From contig CAWBIJ010000004.1 of the NCBI GenBank assembly GCA_963788975.1, positions 1,054,001 to 1,118,000 of the forward strand: a DNA stretch of 64,000 nucleotides, in the 5' to 3' direction. Under the pieces are notes generated by a model that worked only from the letters and a program-made list of their open reading frames with translations, had not been told where the DNA came from and did not search any database. Source of the DNA: VRUE01 sp963788975 (GTDB lineage: Bacteria > Actinomycetota > Thermoleophilia > Solirubrobacterales > 70-9). How positions within the stretch are numbered: position 1 is the stretch's first letter; each line of letters opens with the position of its first letter. The position numbers and the translations under genes are program-made. Below, in pieces: positions 9,218 through 17,340 of this stretch.

Positions 9218-9832
9218 ATGGAGAGAGGCCGCGAACACCGAGACAAGGTCACCGTGATCACCCTCGGGCCCGAGGGGACCTGCCACGAGCGCGCGGTCCA
9301 GCGGTACCTGGACTTCCAGGGGGTCGATGAGTACGAGATCGTGCTGATCACGGATTTCTTCGACGGCCTGGAGATCTTGCGCGAGACACCCGGGGCCTTC
9401 CTCGTCCAGTGCAGCGCCCACCCCAAGGTCCACGAGATCACCGAGAAGTACTGGACCGAGATCTTCGTCGTCGACACCTTCATCTACCCGACCAAGCACC
9501 TGGTCCTGCTCAGCCGCAAGGATGTGGAGAGGCCGCTCTCGCTAGGGATCGTTCCCGCCACCAAGGGCTACGTCGACCTCTCCCAGTGGGAGGAGATCAT
9601 CGACGTGCCCTCGAAGCCGATCGTCGCCGAAGAGCTCCTGGCGGGCCGCTACGACTCAGGCCTGACCCACATCGAGCACGTCGAGGAGCACGCCAACGAG
9701 CTGCGGCTCGACCTCGACATCGGCGAAATCGACACCACCTGGGTCGTCTACGGGCACGAGAAGCGCTTCAAGGGCGATGTGATCGGGATCCCCTCGGCCG
9801 AGCTCTTCCGCGATGCCGTTCCCGCGGGCTGA
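9218..9832 (+). CDS. Prephenate dehydratase-like protein of the BacA (prephenate decarboxylase) type
   Basis: The protein has 204 aa. The N-terminal TLGPEGTCHERAVQRYLD matches the LGPEGT substrate-binding signature of prephenate dehydratase domains. The overall length (204 aa) and the late segment YDSGLTHIEH parallel BacA, the prephenate decarboxylase of bacilysin synthesis, rather than full-length PheA, which also carries an ACT domain; none is visible here. It probably binds prephenate or a related acid, but the usual dehydratase Thr-Arg-Asp catalytic motif is not evident, so the reaction is open. The start is fixed by the promoter 7 nt upstream. A GTG at 9254 behind AAGG is a weaker alternative. 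It is divergent from the giant protease gene and has no bacilysin-type partner genes next to it. Confidence 0.6.
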   Translation: MERGREHRDKVTVITLGPEGTCHERAVQRYLDFQGVDEYEIVLITDFFDGLEILRETPGAFLVQCSAHPKVHEITEKYWTEIFVVDTFIYPTKHLVLLSRKDVERPLSLGIVPATKGYVDLSQWEEIIDVPSKPIVAEELLAGRYDSGLTHIEHVEEHANELRLDLDIGEIDTTWVVYGHEKRFKGDVIGIPSAELFRDAVPAG

Positions 9833-9851
9833 GCCGACCGACCGGCCTGGG

Positions 9852-9857
9852 TAGCAT
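9852..9857 (+). promoter_or_regulatory. -10 box of a probable leaderless promoter
   Basis: TAGCAT lies exactly 7 nt before the GTG at 9865, and no ribosome site is present. The same box and spacing recur at 56686. No good -35 box is seen at the expected place. Confidence 0.45.
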
Positions 9858-9864
9858 CAGGCCG

Positions 9865-11412
9865 GTGAGGCGTTGGGGCACCGCCGTCATCGTGATCGTC
9901 GCCGCGGCGGCGACCCTGCCGACCGCCACCTCGGGCGCAGCGCTGGTTCCCCTCGCGCCCTCCTCCGCCTGGCCCTCCGACCCGATCCACGCGACGGCGC
10001 CGCCCGGCGACCCGCGCCTGTTCGTGGCCGAACGAGGCGGCGGGGTGCGGACCTTCGAGAACGGCGCGCTGCGGACGGCCCCGTTCCTCACCGTGCCGAA
10101 CGTCGACACCGAAGGCGAGCGGGGCCTGCTCTCGATCGCCTTCGCTCCCGACTACGCCTCCAGCGGCCTCTTCTACGTCTTCACGGTGGCCAAAGCGGCG
10201 GGCGAGTTCGGCGCCGAACCGGGAGAACTACAGGTGGTCGAGTACAGGCGCTCTGCCAGCGACCCAAACCTGGCCGACGACGCCTCCGCCCGGCTCGTGC
10301 TCGGGATCCCCCATTCCGCCACGAACCACAACGGCGGCCAGCTCGCCTTCGGGCGCGACGGCCTTCTCTACGTGACGGTCGGGGACAACGCTAACTCGGC
10401 CAACGCCCAGGACTCGGCCAACCTCTTCGGCAAGGTGCTGCGGATCGATCCGCGCGGCTTTGCCAACGACGGTGAATACGGCGTGCCGCCCTCGAACCCG
10501 CTCGTGGGAGTCCCCGGGGCCAAAGAGGAGATATACGCACTGGGCCTGCGCAACCCCTATCGCGCCTCCTTCGCGCCGGATGGCCGCCTCGTCGTCCCCG
10601 ACGTCGGCGCCAGCACCTGGGAGGAGGTCAACACCGGCAACCTCGCCGGCGCCAATCTGGGTTGGCCGATCTGCGAGGGCGCCTGCACGCCGCCTCAGCC
10701 GGGACTCACCGACCCCATCTTCCAGTACGCCAACGCCGGCAGCCCGCTGGAAACGACCGGCTGCGCGATCATCGGCGGCTACGTCGTCCGCGATCAGCCA
10801 CTGGGCGAACTGTTCGGCCGTTATCTCTACGGGGACGCCTGCCGGTCCGACCTGCGCACGATCGACCTCGACGCAGCGGGCGGCCAGCCGCGACCCGCCA
10901 ACCTGACGATTCCGAACGGCAGCCTGCTCGGCTTCGGCGAGGACTCCGGCTGCGGCGCCTACGTCCTCACCACTGGGAGTGCTTACCGCGTTGCGATGAG
11001 CTCGGACTCGTCACCGTCCAGTGGAGCGCCCGCCTGCGGAATCGTCGACCCGGTCGGAAAAAGCGAGCGCCTCCGCCTCACCGTTCGCGCCGCCCGTCGG
11101 CAGCGGCTGCGCGGCCACGTCAAGGTCGTGGCGATCTGCTCGGAGGCCTGCGCGCTGCGCGCCCGCGGTCGCCTGCACTTCTTCAAGCGAGGCCGGAAAG
11201 CCGGCTCGGCGCGGCTGATCCCGGTATCGCGCCCCGCCAAAGCGGGCGCCCGCAACCGCTTCCGCCTCGCCGTGCTGAAGGTGAGGGTGCGGCAGCGGGC
11301 GAAGCGGATGCTGAAGCAGGGGCGCCGGGTTTCAGCGCGGGTGACCGTGGTCGCCTTCGACGACGCAGGCGACAGGGTGCTCAGAACCGTTCCCGTCAGG
11401 CTGATCCGCTGA
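9865..11412 (+). CDS. Exported PQQ-dependent sugar dehydrogenase family protein
   Basis: The protein has 515 aa from a GTG 7 nt after TAGCAT. Residues 1-30 are a signal peptide (VIVIVAAAATLPTATSGA). About 35-370 form the six-bladed propeller of the soluble glucose / aldose sugar dehydrogenase family: RGLLSIAFAPDY, a conserved HNGGQLAFGRDGLLYVTVGD segment, GKVLRIDP, ALGLRNPYRASF and NLGWPICEG. HNGG carries the usual active-site histidine. These enzymes oxidise sugars outside the membrane using PQQ. The C-terminal 130 residues are Arg/Lys-rich beta structure (RRQRLRGHVKVVAICSEAC), an extension resembling tails on other secreted proteins of this genome. No PQQ synthesis gene is in the window. 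It ends beside an inverted repeat shared with the convergent hydrolase. Confidence 0.82.
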   Translation: MRRWGTAVIVIVAAAATLPTATSGAALVPLAPSSAWPSDPIHATAPPGDPRLFVAERGGGVRTFENGALRTAPFLTVPNVDTEGERGLLSIAFAPDYASSGLFYVFTVAKAAGEFGAEPGELQVVEYRRSASDPNLADDASARLVLGIPHSATNHNGGQLAFGRDGLLYVTVGDNANSANAQDSANLFGKVLRIDPRGFANDGEYGVPPSNPLVGVPGAKEEIYALGLRNPYRASFAPDGRLVVPDVGASTWEEVNTGNLAGANLGWPICEGACTPPQPGLTDPIFQYANAGSPLETTGCAIIGGYVVRDQPLGELFGRYLYGDACRSDLRTIDLDAAGGQPRPANLTIPNGSLLGFGEDSGCGAYVLTTGSAYRVAMSSDSSPSSGAPACGIVDPVGKSERLRLTVRAARRQRLRGHVKVVAICSEACALRARGRLHFFKRGRKAGSARLIPVSRPAKAGARNRFRLAVLKVRVRQRAKRMLKQGRRVSARVTVVAFDDAGDRVLRTVPVRLIR

Positions 11413-11414
11413 GC

Positions 11415-11453
11415 GCAACGTTTTGGGCACCCAATAGGTCTCCAAAACGTTGC
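11415..11453. repeat. Inverted-repeat element, copy 1 (possible bidirectional terminator)
   Basis: GCAACGTTTTGG (11415-11426) and CCAAAACGTTGC (11442-11453) are perfect 12-bp arms around a 15-nt loop. The loop holds CACCCAATAGG, which recurs in related form in the copy at 36993-37031. It begins 3 nt after one gene and ends 9 nt before the end of the convergent one, so a two-way terminator role is plausible. The conserved loop suggests a repeat family rather than a simple terminator. Confidence 0.75.
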
Positions 11454-11461
11454 AGGCAATA

Positions 11462-12328
11462 TCAGCCCGCGATGGCAGCAGCCAGCACGTTCGCCGCGCC
11501 GCGCATCCCGGCCGCGTTCGGGTGGATCGGCGCCGCCGGGTTGAGCGGCACGACCGGCTCGACCCAACGCGTCAGCGGACCCTTGCAGGCGTCGTGGCCG
11601 ATGCTGGCCTGGTACCAGCTGACCAGAGTGGCGCCGTTCGCGGCCGCCTCGCTGGCGAGCATCGCGTTCAGCTCGCGCTGCTTGGCGCGCAGGTAGGGCA
11701 CGTCGGCGAAGCCGACCGGCATCTGCGGCCAGCAGCCGTGGCCGGTCTCGGGGAAGATCGCAGCGTAGTCGACGACGAAGGTCCGCGCCTGTGGCGAGCG
11801 CGCCCGGATCGCGTCAAACACAGCATCGACCTTGGACGCGGTGGCGGCGATCCTCTCGCTGAGCTGATCGACACCGCCGGCGGTGTATTTGTCCCGGCAC
11901 GGCGATTCGAACGGGTTGACGACGACGCAGCCCTCGGCGATCTCGCCGAAGCCGATGTCGTTGCCGCCAATCGTCAGCGAGACCACAGTCGTGCTCGCGT
12001 CCAGCGAGTCGAGCTGCGGTGGATTGGGGCCATCCGGCTCAACTCCCTGCGGCGCGAACATGTCCTCGGTTTGAGCGCCGCTGCAGCTGGCGTCGCGCAG
12101 CGGCAGGCCGGTGCGCGACGCGGTCAGGTGCGGGTAGTTGCGGTCCGACTTGAGGCAGCCGAGCGGGAGGACCGGGAACGGGATCAGCGGCCCGGCAGCG
12201 TATGAGTCGCCCAGCGCGACGTAGTTCGCCGCGCGAACCCCCGTGGCGGCGCTGGCGAGAAGGGCCAGCGCCGCGACGAAGGCGATCAGCAATCGCAGCG
12301 GCCGGGAGGAATTTAGCCGCACGCTCAT
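11462..12328 (-). CDS. Exported SGNH/GDSL-family hydrolase
   Basis: The protein has 288 aa. Residues about 10-33 form a signal peptide (LLIAFVAALALLASAATG). Block I is ALGDSYAAGP with the nucleophilic Ser, block III is IGGNDIGF with the oxyanion Gly/Asn, and block V HPNAAGM supplies the catalytic His. This is the pattern of secreted actinobacterial SGNH esterases and lipases, including phospholipase-like members. Several Cys residues (GCLKSD, DASCSGA, EGCVVVNPFESPC, HGCW, DACKG) suggest disulphides, as in Streptomyces homologues. The start codon directly abuts the hairpin at 12329-12357, and no separate ribosome site is visible. The substrate is probably an acyl ester but cannot be specified. 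Confidence 0.88.
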   Translation of the reverse strand: MSVRLNSSRPLRLLIAFVAALALLASAATGVRAANYVALGDSYAAGPLIPFPVLPLGCLKSDRNYPHLTASRTGLPLRDASCSGAQTEDMFAPQGVEPDGPNPPQLDSLDASTTVVSLTIGGNDIGFGEIAEGCVVVNPFESPCRDKYTAGGVDQLSERIAATASKVDAVFDAIRARSPQARTFVVDYAAIFPETGHGCWPQMPVGFADVPYLRAKQRELNAMLASEAAANGATLVSWYQASIGHDACKGPLTRWVEPVVPLNPAAPIHPNAAGMRGAANVLAAAIAG

Positions 12329-12357
12329 GTGTGGGACGCGTTACCCGCGTCCCACAC
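12329..12357 (-). terminator. Strong hairpin between MFS gene and SGNH hydrolase
   Basis: Perfect 12-bp arms (GTGTGGGACGCG and CGCGTCCCACAC) flank a 5-nt loop. It lies 12 nt past the MFS stop and directly touches the ATG of the hydrolase. It may end the MFS transcript, and it could also control initiation of the hydrolase, whose upstream region it fills. Confidence 0.7.
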
Positions 12358-12369
12358 TGATCAAACTCC

Positions 12370-13860
12370 CTAGGCCTCGGAGTAGGCGGGCTTTCGCTCG
12401 CCGGCCGGCTCGCCCTCGCCCTCCTGCGGCGCAGCGTGCACCGCTGCCGGGTCCACTTCGCGCAGCACGGTGATAGCGATCACCAGGGCGATCGCGACCA
12501 GCCCGGCGCCGACCATGTAGGCGAGGTGGAAACCGGAGTTGAGCGCTGCGTCATTCGAGACCCCGTCGGCGAGCAGGTCGTCGGTCCGCCCCGTGGCCAG
12601 CGTCGCCAGAATCGCGAGGCCGATCGCCCCGCCGACCTGAGCACTGGTGTTGACCAGGCCCGAGGCGAGGCCGGAATCCTGCGGCGTCGCCCCCGACATC
12701 GCCACCGTCATAAGTGCCGGGAAGGAGGTCCCGATGCCGACGCCGATGAGCAGCATCGGCGGCAGGACGTCGGCCACGAAGGTGCCGTCGACCGGTGTCC
12801 GGGCAAAGAGCAGCAGGCCGGCGCCGATCAGGGCCAAGCCCGGCATCAGCGTCCGCCGGGCACCGAAGCGCATGATCAGCCGTTCCGAGAAGCCAAGCGA
12901 GAGCGTCCCCATCACCAATGTCGCCGGCAGGAAGGCAAGGCCGACCTGGAGCGGGTCGTAGCCGAGGATCTCCTGCAAGTAGAGAGCGCCGAGGAAGAAC
13001 ATCGCGAACATCCCCGCGACCAGCAGCGCCTGCAGCGCGTTGGCGCCGGAGACGTTGCGGGAGCGGAAGAGCCGCAGCGGCATCAGCGGGTTGGCGATCC
13101 GCGCCTGGCGGGCGATGAAGGCGGCGCCAAGCGCGAGCGAGATCGCGCCGAGAATCAGCGTCTGGGTAGCCAGCCAGCCGACCTCGCTGACCTCGAGGAT
13201 CGTGTAGGTGCCAAGCATCAGGCTGGACGTGATCAGGAGCGCACCCGGGACGTCCGCTCCCTCGGCGAGACCAAGCCCCTCGTGGTCCTCGACCAGGCGC
13301 CGGGCCAGCAGCGCGGTGACGATCCCGACCGGCAGGTTGATGAAAAAGATCCAGTGCCAGCTGATCGCCTCGGTGAGGACGCCGCCGGCAAGCAGCCCGA
13401 TCGAGCCGCCGGCGGAGGCGACGAAGCCGTAGACCCCGATCGCTTTCGCCTGCTCGTTCGGCTGCGGGAACATCGTCACGATCATCCCCAGGACTACGGC
13501 CGAGGTGAGCGCACCGCCGATTCCCTGGATGAAGCGGGCGCCGATCAGCATCTCCTGGCTCTGCGAGAGCGCGCAGAGCAGCGAGGCGCTGACGAAGACA
13601 GCGAGGCCGGTGAGGAAGACGCGGCGCTGGCCGAGCAGGTCGCCGAAGCGGCCGGCGAGCAGCAGCAGGCCACCGAAGGGGATCAGGTAAGCGTTGACGA
13701 CCCAGGCCAGGTTGCTCTGCGAGAAGCCGAGGTCGTCCTGAATCGAGGGCAGCGCGACGTTGACGATCGTGATGTCGAGGACGATCATCAGTACGCCCGC
13801 GCAGAGCACGTAGAGCGCCAGCCAGCGGTTGCGGTCGAGTTGATCGGGCTGCGTGGTCAC
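12370..13860 (-). CDS. MFS drug exporter, DHA2 (EmrB/QacA, 14-helix) family
   Basis: The protein has 496 aa with about 14 hydrophobic helices. The first helix carries the family motif LDITIVNVALPSIQDDL. Motif A is GRFGDLLGQRR between helices 2 and 3, and the motif-C-like region GLLAGGVLTEAISWHWIF is followed by INLPVG. These proteins expel drugs, dyes or metabolites from the inner membrane using proton exchange. The start is GTG (13858-13860) behind AAGGAG. It follows an ECF sigma gene on the same strand after 143 bp containing a palindrome and a hairpin, so it is probably separately controlled. The C-terminal tail is acidic and Pro/Glu-rich (EGEGEPAGERKPAYSEA). The substrate is unknown. Confidence 0.92.
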   Translation of the reverse strand: MTTQPDQLDRNRWLALYVLCAGVLMIVLDITIVNVALPSIQDDLGFSQSNLAWVVNAYLIPFGGLLLLAGRFGDLLGQRRVFLTGLAVFVSASLLCALSQSQEMLIGARFIQGIGGALTSAVVLGMIVTMFPQPNEQAKAIGVYGFVASAGGSIGLLAGGVLTEAISWHWIFFINLPVGIVTALLARRLVEDHEGLGLAEGADVPGALLITSSLMLGTYTILEVSEVGWLATQTLILGAISLALGAAFIARQARIANPLMPLRLFRSRNVSGANALQALLVAGMFAMFFLGALYLQEILGYDPLQVGLAFLPATLVMGTLSLGFSERLIMRFGARRTLMPGLALIGAGLLLFARTPVDGTFVADVLPPMLLIGVGIGTSFPALMTVAMSGATPQDSGLASGLVNTSAQVGGAIGLAILATLATGRTDDLLADGVSNDAALNSGFHLAYMVGAGLVAIALVIAITVLREVDPAAVHAAPQEGEGEPAGERKPAYSEA

Positions 13861-13943
13861 TGCGGCTCCTTCCGTCGAGTCTGGACTGGGGAATTGGGGC
13901 TTCGAGGGATAAGACCGGGGAAGGACCCGGAACTCATCGGTGA

Positions 13944-13999
13944 GAGCGAATTCGCTCGGGTGTTCTTTATCCGTATATAGGACGTATAAGGAACACCCG
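13944..13999. promoter_or_regulatory. Palindrome and hairpin between sigma gene and MFS gene
   Basis: GAGCGAATTCGCTC (13944-13957) is a perfect 14-bp palindrome about 84 bp upstream of the MFS start, a possible repressor site. Next to it, CGGGTGTTC (13957-13965) pairs with GAACACCCG (13991-13999) around a 25-nt AT-rich loop containing TATATA on both strands. This may terminate the sigma gene and/or hold the MFS promoter. Confidence 0.45.
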
Positions 14000-14003
14000 A
14001 AGA

Positions 14004-15125
14004 CTAGCCAGCGAGCTCCGTCGGCAAGCCGACGAAGCGCTCGAAGGCCGCGCTTACGGCGCGACGGTCGAATTCCTGCTCCGGCAGGCGGAGGATCGTC
14101 TCGGGGGCGGGATCCTCGGTGGTGCGGGTGAGGAAGGCGTCGACCTGGGAGATCTTGCCGTCCGTCGCGAAGGTGAGCACGTTGAGCGCGAAGCGCTGGT
14201 AATTGCCCGCGTCGGGGTCCCAGCTGTAGAAGGCGAGCGCCTCCTGGCCGTTGGCGCGGACGCGCAGGGCGCGCCAGCGCCAGTCGCCCCCGAGCGGCGA
14301 GGAAGCGAGGAAGGCGCGGATCTCCTCACGACCCCGGAACCAGGACTGCAGCGGCGGCATCGTGAAGGCGGCCTCCTCGCTCAGCATCGAGACGACCTTC
14401 TCGACATCGGCGCGTTCCCAGGCCTCGACGTAGCTCTCGACCAGCTCGGTGATCTGCTCGTCGCCAAGCGCCCGCAGGGTCTCTTGCTGGCTCTGCTCGG
14501 GCAGCTTCTCCTCAACCGAGGCGCGGGCGCGCTGCAGGGCGCTATTGACCGACGCGGTGGTCGTCTCCAGCGCCTCCGCCGCCTCGCTGGCGGAGAAGCC
14601 GAGCACCTCGCGCATGATCAGCACCGCCCGCTGCGTCGCCGGCAGGTACTGCAGGGCGGCGATGAAGGCGAGCTCCACGCCCTCGCGCCGCTCGTAGCGG
14701 GCCTCGGGCGCGGCGAAGCCGTCCTCGACGCCGATCGCCTCGTCGGCGAGGGGTTCGACCCAGACCGACTCGACCAGCGGCTCGCCCGGGCCTTCGCCGG
14801 GGTCGGCCGCCGGGTACTCGGTCGGCAGCACCCGCTTCGGCCGCTTGCCGATCGCGTTGAGGCAGGTGTTGGTGGCGATCGTGTAGAGCCAGGAGCGCAG
14901 CGAGCTGCGTCCCTCGAACCTCTTCAAGCCACGCCAGGCACGCAGCAGCGCTTCCTGGAGTGCGTCCTCGGCGTCGTGGATCGAGCCGAGCATCCGGTAG
15001 CAGTGCGCCTGCAGCTCGCCGCGGTAAGGCTCTACGAGTTCGGCGAAGGCGCCCTCGTCTCCCTTCTGCGCCGCCTCGAGCAGCTGCTTCTTGTCCGCCT
15101 CGGTGCCTGTCGGAGCAGAGCTCAT
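14004..15125 (-). CDS. ECF sigma factor with C-terminal SnoaL-like domain
   Basis: The protein has 373 aa from ATG 15125 (MSSAPTGTEADKKQLLEAA). Residues about 20-90 are sigma region 2 (CYRMLGSIHDAEDALQEALL, then SWLYTIATNTCL). About 155-215 are region 4 (LPATQRAVLIMREVLGFSA, SVNSALQRAR). About 235-373 are a SnoaL/NTF2-like fold (ESYVEAWERADVEKVVSML, WFRGREEIRAFL). This is the TIGR02960/SigJ-like class, where the SnoaL domain is thought to replace an anti-sigma factor. Earlier in-frame codons overlap the VOC gene and have no sensible composition. It is the last gene of a probable operon VOC - DUF899 - VOC - sigma. Confidence 0.88.
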   Translation of the reverse strand: MSSAPTGTEADKKQLLEAAQKGDEGAFAELVEPYRGELQAHCYRMLGSIHDAEDALQEALLRAWRGLKRFEGRSSLRSWLYTIATNTCLNAIGKRPKRVLPTEYPAADPGEGPGEPLVESVWVEPLADEAIGVEDGFAAPEARYERREGVELAFIAALQYLPATQRAVLIMREVLGFSASEAAEALETTTASVNSALQRARASVEEKLPEQSQQETLRALGDEQITELVESYVEAWERADVEKVVSMLSEEAAFTMPPLQSWFRGREEIRAFLASSPLGGDWRWRALRVRANGQEALAFYSWDPDAGNYQRFALNVLTFATDGKISQVDAFLTRTTEDPAPETILRLPEQEFDRRAVSAAFERFVGLPTELAG

Positions 15126-15156
15126 CTCCACCAGCCTAGAGGGAAGCGCGCGGTGG

Positions 15157-15570
15157 CTAGGCCTGCTGCTCGCTTCGCGGCACCACGCCAGGCGGTGCGT
15201 AGCGATTGTGGATCGCCAGGGCGTTGCCGTCGGGGTCGAGGAAGAAGGCCTGGTGGCAGACGCCGGAGTCGAGCGTGTCGCCCTCGAACTTGACGCCGCG
15301 CGATTCGAGCTCGGCGCGCGCCGCCTCGAAGTCCTCGACCCGCAGCTCGATCGGGTGCACATGAGGCTTGAACTCGAGGCCGAAGGCGTCGGACTGCATC
15401 ACGGCGATGGTCAGGTTGCCGGTCTCGAACTCGGCCCCTGGCATGCTGCCCCAGCGCTTCGACTCCGGCAAGCCCAGCACCTCGCCGTAGAACCGGACGG
15501 CGGTGTCGAAGTCCTTGGTACCCACACAGATGAAGTCGGTGCCAGTGATCAGCGGTGCCTCGGTGCTCAC
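15157..15570 (-). CDS. VOC (glyoxalase/bleomycin-resistance) family protein
   Basis: The protein has 137 aa from GTG 15570, which overlaps the DUF899 stop as GTGA. One complete VOC unit is present: CVGTKDFDTAVRFYGEVLGL at the start and a terminal FFLDPDGNALAIHNRY. The Glu/His metal positions of glyoxalase-type enzymes may be supplied by HPIELRV and the N-terminal part. It may isomerise, cleave or sequester a small molecule; the substrate is unknown. It is closely linked to another VOC gene, a DUF899 gene and a sigma factor, which suggests one stress or detoxification unit. Confidence 0.82.
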   Translation of the reverse strand: MSTEAPLITGTDFICVGTKDFDTAVRFYGEVLGLPESKRWGSMPGAEFETGNLTIAVMQSDAFGLEFKPHVHPIELRVEDFEAARAELESRGVKFEGDTLDSGVCHQAFFLDPDGNALAIHNRYAPPGVVPRSEQQA

Positions 15571-16301
15571 TGAGTGCTCCTCTCCTCGTCGTACTCGTCG
15601 TGCAGGCGCCACCATTCGTAGGCCGGGCCCTGCGGGCGTCCCTGCGGCGAATCCTCCCACTCCTCCTGGCGACCCAGTGGGGTCAGGTCGAGCAGCGCCC
15701 AGTTGCTGGATAGCGGCTCGACCCCGCGCCGGTCGGTGAAGTAGGTGCGGAAGATCCGCTCGCCGTCGCGGATGAAGACGCTGAGGCCGAAGGTCTCGCC
15801 GTCCTGGTACTGATCGGGCTGCGGGTCTGGCGGCGAGATGCCGAAGTCGGGATTGAAGTCGCTCTCGAACGAGGAGTACCAGGAGATGTCGTCCCACCCC
15901 ATGCGACGCTTGAACTCCTCGAGCTTCGGCAGTGGCGCGCGGGAGACCAGGGCGAAGGAGGTGTCCCGGGCGCGCAGGTGCGCCAGGTGGCCGAGGTTGT
16001 CGACGAACATCGAGCAGCCGTCGCAGCCCTGGTCCGAGCTCGGCCCGTACATGAAGTGGTAGACGATCATCTGCGGCCGCCCTTCGAAGAGGTCGAGCAG
16101 CGTTACCTTCCCCTCCGGCCCGTCGAGCACGTACTCCTTCTCGATCTCGACCATCGGCAGCCGCCGGCGCTCCGCGGCGAGCGCGTCGGCGGCGCGCAGC
16201 TGCGCCTTCTCCTTGGCGAGCAGCTCCTCGCGCGCCGCCGCCCACTCCTGCGGCGAGACGACCGGCGGTGGGTTGGGAATCCGGTCCGTCGTCTCCGTCA
16301 T
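15567..16301 (-). CDS. DUF899 family thioredoxin-fold protein
   Basis: The protein has 244 aa. It carries the hallmark N-terminal segment PQEWAAAREELLAKEKAQLR and the core YHFMYGPSSDQGCDGCSMFV, with a CDGC pair in the position of a redox CxxC. FIRDGERIFRTYFTDRRG and a terminal EWWRLHDEY, both typical of DUF899, follow. The family has a peroxiredoxin/thioredoxin-like fold with no settled reaction; a redox role is likely from the Cys pair. The gene lies 13 nt behind the upstream VOC gene and overlaps the downstream VOC gene by 4 nt, so all are probably cotranscribed. Confidence 0.85.
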   Translation of the reverse strand: MTETTDRIPNPPPVVSPQEWAAAREELLAKEKAQLRAADALAAERRRLPMVEIEKEYVLDGPEGKVTLLDLFEGRPQMIVYHFMYGPSSDQGCDGCSMFVDNLGHLAHLRARDTSFALVSRAPLPKLEEFKRRMGWDDISWYSSFESDFNPDFGISPPDPQPDQYQDGETFGLSVFIRDGERIFRTYFTDRRGVEPLSSNWALLDLTPLGRQEEWEDSPQGRPQGPAYEWWRLHDEYDEERSTQ

Positions 16302-16314
16302 CGCGATCGGCCTC

Positions 16315-16704
16315 CTAGCGCTCGGCGAGCATGAAGTGGTTTCCGTCGGGGTCGCGGAAGAAGAACATCGGCGGCACCGGGTCCCCTTCCCGCATCACAT
16401 CGTCGACGTCGACTCCGCGCGAACGCAGGGTCGCGTGGTCGGCGTCGACGTCGTTGGTGTCGAAGCCGATCCGGGTCATGATCCCCACCGTTTCGCCCTC
16501 GCCCGGCGGAATCAGCGCGATCGGCGTCGTCCCTCCCGGCGGCGCGACCTCGACCCAGCGATTGCCTTCCCCATAGGCGGTGTCGCCGCGCAGCTCGAAG
16601 CCGAGCTTCTCGACGAAGAACTCGATCGCGCGGTCCTGGTCGCTGACGGGGACCATCACGGTGCCCACCTTGGTGATCCGGGTCGCGGTGTCTGTCTCAG
16701 CCAT
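16315..16704 (-). CDS. VOC family protein
   Basis: The protein has 129 aa from ATG 16704, behind a strong AGGAGGAGAG site; longer in-frame starts lack one. The pattern is VPVSDQDRAIEFFVEKLGF, a central GIMTRIGFDTNDVD, and the closing FFFRDPDGNHFMLAER. It is a single glyoxalase-like domain, probably a dimer, with unknown substrate. It is the first gene of the minus-strand operon leading to the ECF sigma gene and is divergent from another VOC gene at 16843. Confidence 0.85.
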   Translation of the reverse strand: MAETDTATRITKVGTVMVPVSDQDRAIEFFVEKLGFELRGDTAYGEGNRWVEVAPPGGTTPIALIPPGEGETVGIMTRIGFDTNDVDADHATLRSRGVDVDDVMREGDPVPPMFFFRDPDGNHFMLAER

Positions 16705-16842
16705 CTCTCTCCTCCTACTGGTCGGGGGTTCTGAAGCTACGACTACCCGTGGGGCCGAAACTAATCGGTCGGGCGCCGATGAATTCGGCGGTCCCACCTG
16801 GTCTTAACTTCACCCGACACCTGACTCGAGGAGCGAAGCCCA

Positions 16843-17316
16843 ATGCAGAAGATCACGCCGTTCTTGTGGTTCGACGACCAGGCCGAGGAGGCGATGAACT
16901 TCTACACCTCGGTCTTCGAGGACTCGAAGGTGATCGGCATCAGCCGCTACGGCGAGGCGGGGCCGGGAGAGGCCGGCACGGTGATGATCGCCACCTTCGA
17001 GCTGGAAGGGCAGCGGTTCACGGCGCTCAACGGCGGGCCGCGCTTCAAGTTCACCGAGGCGATCTCCTTCGAGGTCGATTGCGAGACCCAGGACGAAGTC
17101 GACTACCTGTGGGAGAGCCTGACCGCCGGTGGCGGCGAAGAGAGCATGTGCGGCTGGCTGCGCGACAAATTCGGCCTCTCCTGGCAGATCGTCCCCCGCG
17201 TCCTCGGCGAGCTGATGGGAGACGACGACCGCGAGAAGGTGAAGCGCGTCACCGAAGCGATGTTGAGCATGCGCAAGATCGAGATCGCCGAGCTGCAGCG
17301 GGCCTACGAGGGCTGA
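16843..17316 (+). CDS. PhnB-like VOC protein
   Basis: The protein has 157 aa starting MQKITPFLWFDDQAEEAMNF, the classical opening of the PhnB/3-dmu-9_3-mt group. TALNGGPRFKFTEAISFEV and the closing region WQIVPRVLGELMGDDDREKV are also typical. GAGGAG stands 9 nt before the ATG. The group is often misnamed ubiquinone methyltransferase; the real function is unsettled. It is divergent from the VOC-DUF899-sigma operon and may share its control region (16705-16842). Confidence 0.88.
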   Translation: MQKITPFLWFDDQAEEAMNFYTSVFEDSKVIGISRYGEAGPGEAGTVMIATFELEGQRFTALNGGPRFKFTEAISFEVDCETQDEVDYLWESLTAGGGEESMCGWLRDKFGLSWQIVPRVLGELMGDDDREKVKRVTEAMLSMRKIEIAELQRAYEG

Positions 17317-17340
17317 TCAGCCGGGTCGACCTCGATCCGG

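Noticed and set aside
12436..13980. Long open frame (514 codons) on the plus strand across the MFS gene
   Set aside because: His/Arg/Asp-rich antisense frame typical of high-GC codon bias; the opposite strand encodes a complete 14-helix transporter.
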